From positions 1 through 64,000 of the IMG/VR virus record IMGVR_UViG_3300028045_002201: a stretch of DNA of 64,000 bases; one strand, 5' to 3'. Positions 60,727-64,000 of the stretch are shown piece by piece. The stretch is from a virus. The translations under genes were made by a program, and so were the position numbers. The notes under the pieces are model-generated. The model saw only the letters and a program-made list of their open reading frames with translations. It was not told where the DNA came from and ran no database searches. The first letter of the stretch is position 1; every line of letters begins with the position of its first letter.

Positions 60727-60761
60727 ATTGAAGAACTTGTTCAAGAAGTTTCAGTATTGAT

Positions 60762-60971
60762 TCATTCGTAGTGACCTCCGAAGACCATATTGAGGCCGTA
60801 TGGTTGGGTAGGAGGTTGAGTAACGACAACAGTATCTCCAATTAGTTCCGGGTTGGATTTTGGTACGTTGATTAGAAGAGTTGTGCCATCTGGATAGATG
60901 ACTTCTATACAGAAGTCTTTGTCCGTGTCTAGGTCCGAACGGTGTTTGGTTTGAATCATAGTTGTAGTCAT
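60762..60971 (-). CDS. Hypothetical small protein
   Basis: 69 residues, overlapping its upstream neighbour's stop as ATGA. Strand-rich: FCIEVIYPDGTTLLINVPKS. No family recognised; convergent with the fusion gene. Confidence 0.62.
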   Translation of the reverse strand: MTTTMIQTKHRSDLDTDKDFCIEVIYPDGTTLLINVPKSNPELIGDTVVVTQPPTQPYGLNMVFGGHYE

Positions 60972-61477
60972 CGTTGGTTAAGAGCATTTCCGGGGCATTG
61001 TTCGATTGCAGGAGCAACTTTTATCCAAAGCTTTTCGGGCGGGATCTTGTAATGAAGTCTCAAATCTTGACATATCCAAGACTGCTGGCCAGACAAAAGC
61101 TTGAAAGCACAGTTCTCTTCATCTGGAAAAGGAATGACATTGTAAATATCGCCACCATATTTTTCTTCAATCCACTCCAAACACACATCTGCATCTGGAA
61201 AGACTTCTTCAGAAAAATAAAGAAGAAACCCATCTTCTGGACTCTTAATCGACTTCTGACTGGCCGCTTCGGTGACAAGCCGGTCAGCACCAACTACGAT
61301 TGGAGATAATCCTTGCCCCACTGAGCCAGCAGGAGCGAAGTTATGCCGGTTTCCAGATGCATCGTCCCACACCCAAGCATTTTTGTGCTTGTATGGCTTG
61401 ACTACATTGATGCCTTGAATTTTTTCAAATTCAAAATCCTCAGAAGATTCATTCTGACTATTGAATATCTTGCTCAT
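60968..61477 (-). CDS. DUF6717-like protein
   Basis: 169 residues. INVVKPYKHKNAWVWDD, LSPIVVGADRLVTEAA and FLLYFSEEVFPDADVCLEW, with a final segment around WICQDLRLHY, fit the DUF6717 family I know from bacterial genomes (mainly planctomycetes), of unknown function. This is a family-level match by eye. It overlaps the neighbouring lipoprotein-like gene by 20 nt. Confidence 0.6.
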   Translation of the reverse strand: MSKIFNSQNESSEDFEFEKIQGINVVKPYKHKNAWVWDDASGNRHNFAPAGSVGQGLSPIVVGADRLVTEAASQKSIKSPEDGFLLYFSEEVFPDADVCLEWIEEKYGGDIYNVIPFPDEENCAFKLLSGQQSWICQDLRLHYKIPPEKLWIKVAPAIEQCPGNALNQR

Positions 61478-62036
61478 TTGGACAACCTGTGATTTCTCTT
61501 AATGCTTTTTCGAACTTGTTCAAAGAAACTCTAACAAATGCGTTTAAAATCCATCTGCGAGTATTGTTGCTCTTCAACATTACCCAGGCTTTCATATCTA
61601 CATTTGTACTTTTTTTATCCTTATAAATCAATACGATTGTCTCATATCTTCTGTATTTTTTGTTGCTTCCTGCGAGTTTTGTTTCTATTTTCATAGACTT
61701 AAAATCAACAGAAATCTTCTCCTCTAATTTTAAAACTACTTTTTCTCTGAGAACTGTTGTCTCAATCTCTTTTATAGAAAAAATCTCCAAAACACTGTTG
61801 ATGCCTTCGCTATCTATCCTTAAAGAATATCTGGAAGAACGTATTTTCGAACTTAATAGTTTTTGACCATTTTTAGCGTAAAGATCATTCTTGTTAGAAA
61901 GGATGTCCACAATAACATCCTTGAACTCTTTATTGAGAGTAAAGTCTAATTTAGAATTTGGAGCTTCATCCGCTGCTCTGCAAGCCCCCGTTAACATTAA
62001 TAAAAATATTAATGACCTAGTTATTGCCTTCTTCAT
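61458..62036 (-). CDS. Secreted or lipoprotein-like protein
   Basis: 192 residues from the ATG at 62036, preceded by GGAGGTGATAAT. MKKAITRSLIFLLMLTGACRA is a signal peptide with a lipobox-like LTGAC. The mature part is helical and charged with a Lys-rich centre. Likely in the periplasm or membrane. No family recognised. Confidence 0.72.
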   Translation of the reverse strand: MKKAITRSLIFLLMLTGACRAADEAPNSKLDFTLNKEFKDVIVDILSNKNDLYAKNGQKLLSSKIRSSRYSLRIDSEGINSVLEIFSIKEIETTVLREKVVLKLEEKISVDFKSMKIETKLAGSNKKYRRYETIVLIYKDKKSTNVDMKAWVMLKSNNTRRWILNAFVRVSLNKFEKALREITGCPNEQDIQ

Positions 62037-62085
62037 ATTATCACCTCCGTGGCGATAATATCTATGCAATTTAGTTAAAATATCC

Positions 62086-62304
62086 TTAAGATGCAACAAA
62101 TATCCGAATCCCGTGAAGAACTAATTCTTGTCGGGATTCTGAAATGTAGTATGTAGAACCTTTTGGACCCTGAACTCTTGCATAATCTTGTCTCATCGGA
62201 GAAAGTCTTTGGAGTTCATCGGCCTTATCAAAGGCATCTTCTATATTTTCGAAAAAACTAATAGTTCGCCACTCTGATGGCGTTTGTATCTGAACTTGAA
62301 ACAT
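62086..62304 (-). CDS. Hypothetical small protein
   Basis: 72 residues, MFQVQIQTPSEWRTISFFEN. Mixed fold, one short helix (EDAFDKADELQRL) resembling small phage proteins of unknown role. No clear ribosome site. Confidence 0.6.
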   Translation of the reverse strand: MFQVQIQTPSEWRTISFFENIEDAFDKADELQRLSPMRQDYARVQGPKGSTYYISESRQELVLHGIRIFVAS

Positions 62305-62352
62305 TTTGAAGTTTATTTAATGCTGAATGTAGTTTATCCAATGATGTCACCA

Positions 62353-62925
62353 TTAGTTCTTGTCTCGATTTCCATTCACCTCTAGATCCTCTAGTTTTAA
62401 AAGCGGTTGCCAAGGGACGCCACGTTGAGCTAGTAGCTTTTCCGCACCCTCTTGTCTGTCAATGATGGTGATCGCTTTAATCACCTCGGCACCAAAGTCG
62501 CTAATCTTATCAAAGGCATCTGCCAGTGTCTCTCCACTAGCTGCTACGTCGTCTACTAAGATTACTTTGTCCTTTGGTTGCACTGTTCCAAGGGGCTTGT
62601 CTTCGCCTTTTCTAATAAGAAAAGCTCGCAAGTCTTTTCCTACTCGTCCTTGATTATAGCAAAATGCTCCAACGATTGGCGCAGAACCTAAACTAGGACC
62701 ACCAATTGCATCAAATTCAGTTCTAAATGTTCTTCCGACATCTGTCATATACAGGACGCCCCACATGGCTTTAACTATTTCAAACACTCCCTCAGCCGAT
62801 AAGGTTAACTTTTTGCAGTCAAAATAAAAATTTGTTTCATCTCCGTTTGGAAGAGTGAAATCTCCGTATTCTAAAGCATGTTTTTTAACAGCCTGTATTA
62901 AACTGTCTTTTTCTTTATTCTTCAT
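62353..62925 (-). CDS. pyrE: Orotate phosphoribosyltransferase
   Basis: 190 residues. The PRPP loop is KVILVDDVAASGETLADAF; FDAIGGPSLGSAPIVGAF and FYFDCKKLTLS match OPRTases. Converts orotate and PRPP to OMP. It completes part of pyrimidine synthesis with PyrB 9 kb away; the host must supply PyrC, PyrD and PyrF. The start overlaps the YqeY-like gene end. Confidence 0.93.
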   Translation of the reverse strand: MKNKEKDSLIQAVKKHALEYGDFTLPNGDETNFYFDCKKLTLSAEGVFEIVKAMWGVLYMTDVGRTFRTEFDAIGGPSLGSAPIVGAFCYNQGRVGKDLRAFLIRKGEDKPLGTVQPKDKVILVDDVAASGETLADAFDKISDFGAEVIKAITIIDRQEGAEKLLAQRGVPWQPLLKLEDLEVNGNRDKN

Positions 62926-63352
62926 TGTTTTTCCTCATTTTAGCTACAACTGATTTGACTATGTCTCCCTCAACCGGAGCACCCTGTTGCTTCAGTTTTT
63001 GCATCGCCATCCCCATTGCTTGACCTTCAGATTTAACGCTCGAAAAATTTAACCCTTCTTTGAGTATGAACTCTTCAACCTGATCCGCTGACCAATATTG
63101 AGGCAACAAGGAGTTTAAAGCCTCGTTTTCCTTGTTTAAACGAGTAAACCTTTCGTCATCTTGAGATAAATGAGCCAAACATTCATCGTTCGATTTGATG
63201 AGCTTCTTCACTATGTTGTGGCCACGATCATCCGTCAAAGCTTTCATCTCTTGCTGACATTCGCCTAAAACACAGCGAAAAATGTCTTTTTCAACTGATC
63301 TGAAGGGTGCTTTGTTTAATGCTTCTTTTAACTTTGTTTCAAAATTCATCAT
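62915..63352 (-). CDS. YqeY/GatB-like protein
   Basis: 145 residues. LNSLLPQYWSADQVEEFILKE and EGQAMGMAMQKLKQQGAPVEG match the GatB/YqeY helical domain, which binds tRNA in the amidotransferase. The N-terminal helical part is charged. Stand-alone YqeY proteins have no settled function. Followed by pyrE. Confidence 0.8.
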   Translation of the reverse strand: MMNFETKLKEALNKAPFRSVEKDIFRCVLGECQQEMKALTDDRGHNIVKKLIKSNDECLAHLSQDDERFTRLNKENEALNSLLPQYWSADQVEEFILKEGLNFSSVKSEGQAMGMAMQKLKQQGAPVEGDIVKSVVAKMRKNNEE

Positions 63353-63684
63353 TTTTTACTTTCTTCCTTAATTCCTTCAAATACATTTCCCACGACAAAT
63401 TTTGAGATTTGTTTATAAAGTGGAATATTGCCGAACCAAAAACAACCACTTCTATACTCAATCTCGTATTTAAGATGACTATATGATTCGTCCAATGACG
63501 GAACACACAAATCACCCTCATAAACATCTACACCATTTTGATCTTTGAGTCCTGTGTATCGCTGGAGATGTATATCATTGTCGTAGTTGTGATGACATTG
63601 ATTTTCCTCAAACCAATACAGGTCGTCAATCATTTCCATTTCTTTTCGACGTGTATTCCACGCCCTGAATTTAATCTCTCTCAT
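63349..63684 (-). CDS. YopX family protein
   Basis: 111 residues. MREIKFRAWNTRRKEMEMID, LQRYTGLKDQNGVDVYEGDL and FVVGNVFEGIKEE give the YopX pattern. YopX proteins are frequent in phages of Firmicutes and other hosts; function unknown. Overlaps the neighbours at both ends by 4 nt, so translation is coupled. Confidence 0.88.
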   Translation of the reverse strand: MREIKFRAWNTRRKEMEMIDDLYWFEENQCHHNYDNDIHLQRYTGLKDQNGVDVYEGDLCVPSLDESYSHLKYEIEYRSGCFWFGNIPLYKQISKFVVGNVFEGIKEESKK

Positions 63685-63950
63685 ACCGATTCAGCCCTTA
63701 TGTAATTTATATTTTCAATCAAATGACTCGTGACTCGTTTGGAATATTCCAAATATTGTCGTTCAAATTCTTTAAGATCTTTACAAGATAGGTAAACAGG
63801 AAGTCGATTTGGTTCGTCAACTCCACCAAATGGAATTCGCCATTTAGCCGTGCCTTCATAATCGATGTTCATATTTCCATTGAGGTAATCACGTAAAGTG
63901 ATTTCCTCGTTTTCATGAATGTAAACGAACTCTTCAAGCGGCATTTTCAT
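63681..63950 (-). CDS. Hypothetical protein, 89 aa
   Basis: MKMPLEEFVYIHENEEITLRD at the start; a beta-rich front and a helical end (FERQYLEYSKRVTSHLIEN). First gene of the minus-strand YopX-YqeY-PyrE run in this window; no family recognised. Confidence 0.65.
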   Translation of the reverse strand: MKMPLEEFVYIHENEEITLRDYLNGNMNIDYEGTAKWRIPFGGVDEPNRLPVYLSCKDLKEFERQYLEYSKRVTSHLIENINYIRAESV

Positions 63951-64000
63951 ATAGAATTCCTCTGTGTATAAAAAAAGCCAGAAGCATTATCCTACTAAGT

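Overview
The window is accessory and replication DNA from a large tailed phage (Caudoviricetes, probably a jumbo or T4-like genome); I see no bacterial housekeeping context. Genes are tightly packed on both strands with many ATGA/TGATG overlaps, the DNA is AT-rich, and the recognisable core is phage-type: gp32-like ssDNA-binding protein, RecA/UvsX recombinase, gp41-like helicase, family A DNA polymerase, UvsW-like helicase, dNMP kinase, thymidylate synthase/DHFR and tail-fibre paralogues. Terminase, major capsid, portal and tail-tube genes are not in the window. The host cannot be read from the sequence. A lipoprotein signal, an ADP-heptose synthesis enzyme and a DUF6717-like protein suggest a Gram-negative-type envelope, but this is inference.

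Layout. 1-3,340: acidic repeat protein (partial), PspC-like membrane peptide, a dnaE N-terminal part interrupted by a 223-nt group I intron, and an unknown gene. 3,337-9,321 (minus): ClpP-like protease, SpoVR, YeaH/DUF444 and PrkA kinase, which is the bacterial prkA-yeaH-ycgB stress module carried by a phage. 9,440-19,780: small proteins, an HNH nuclease, a Cys-rich lipoprotein, then a glycan block (glycosyltransferases, five SAM methyltransferase domains, sulfotransferase, YhaM-like nuclease, bifunctional HldE). 19,925-26,380: nucleotide metabolism (GuaC, FolA, ThyA, dNMP kinase), parvulin, TnsA-like nuclease, cupin. 26,440-33,190: very Cys-rich protein, Ski2/Hel308-like helicase, amidoligase and unknowns. 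33,280-43,150: recombination/replication block (RecA, gp32-like SSB, possible UvsY-like mediator, DnaB-type helicase, sigma-like protein, PolA). 43,180-43,837: long non-coding structured stretch. 43,840-53,620: unknowns and a tail-fibre family. 53,640-63,950: PyrB, amidinotransferase/DDAH-like enzyme, histidine phosphatase, sulfotransferase, UvsW-like helicase, a PAP2-ArdC-metalloprotease fusion, a DUF6717-like protein, PyrE, YqeY-like and YopX proteins.

Cross-cutting signals. (1) About ten otherwise unrelated proteins share a short aromatic-x-x-aromatic-[LIV] motif (for example MEFRKWLE, MFRNWIE), usually at the N-terminus. It resembles the capsid-targeting sequence of T4 internal proteins. 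One bearer is the PAP2-ArdC-HExxH fusion, which would make it a packaged and injected anti-host protein. (2) Several apparent late genes lack a Shine-Dalgarno site and instead have a TATATA-like box 2-8 nt before the ATG, suggesting leaderless late transcripts. (3) Three intergenic minus-strand elements carry a tRNA-like T-arm but do not fold as normal tRNAs. (4) The PrkA-YeaH-SpoVR module, HldE and the PyrB/PyrE pair suggest that the phage reprograms host stress state, envelope sugar supply and pyrimidine flux.
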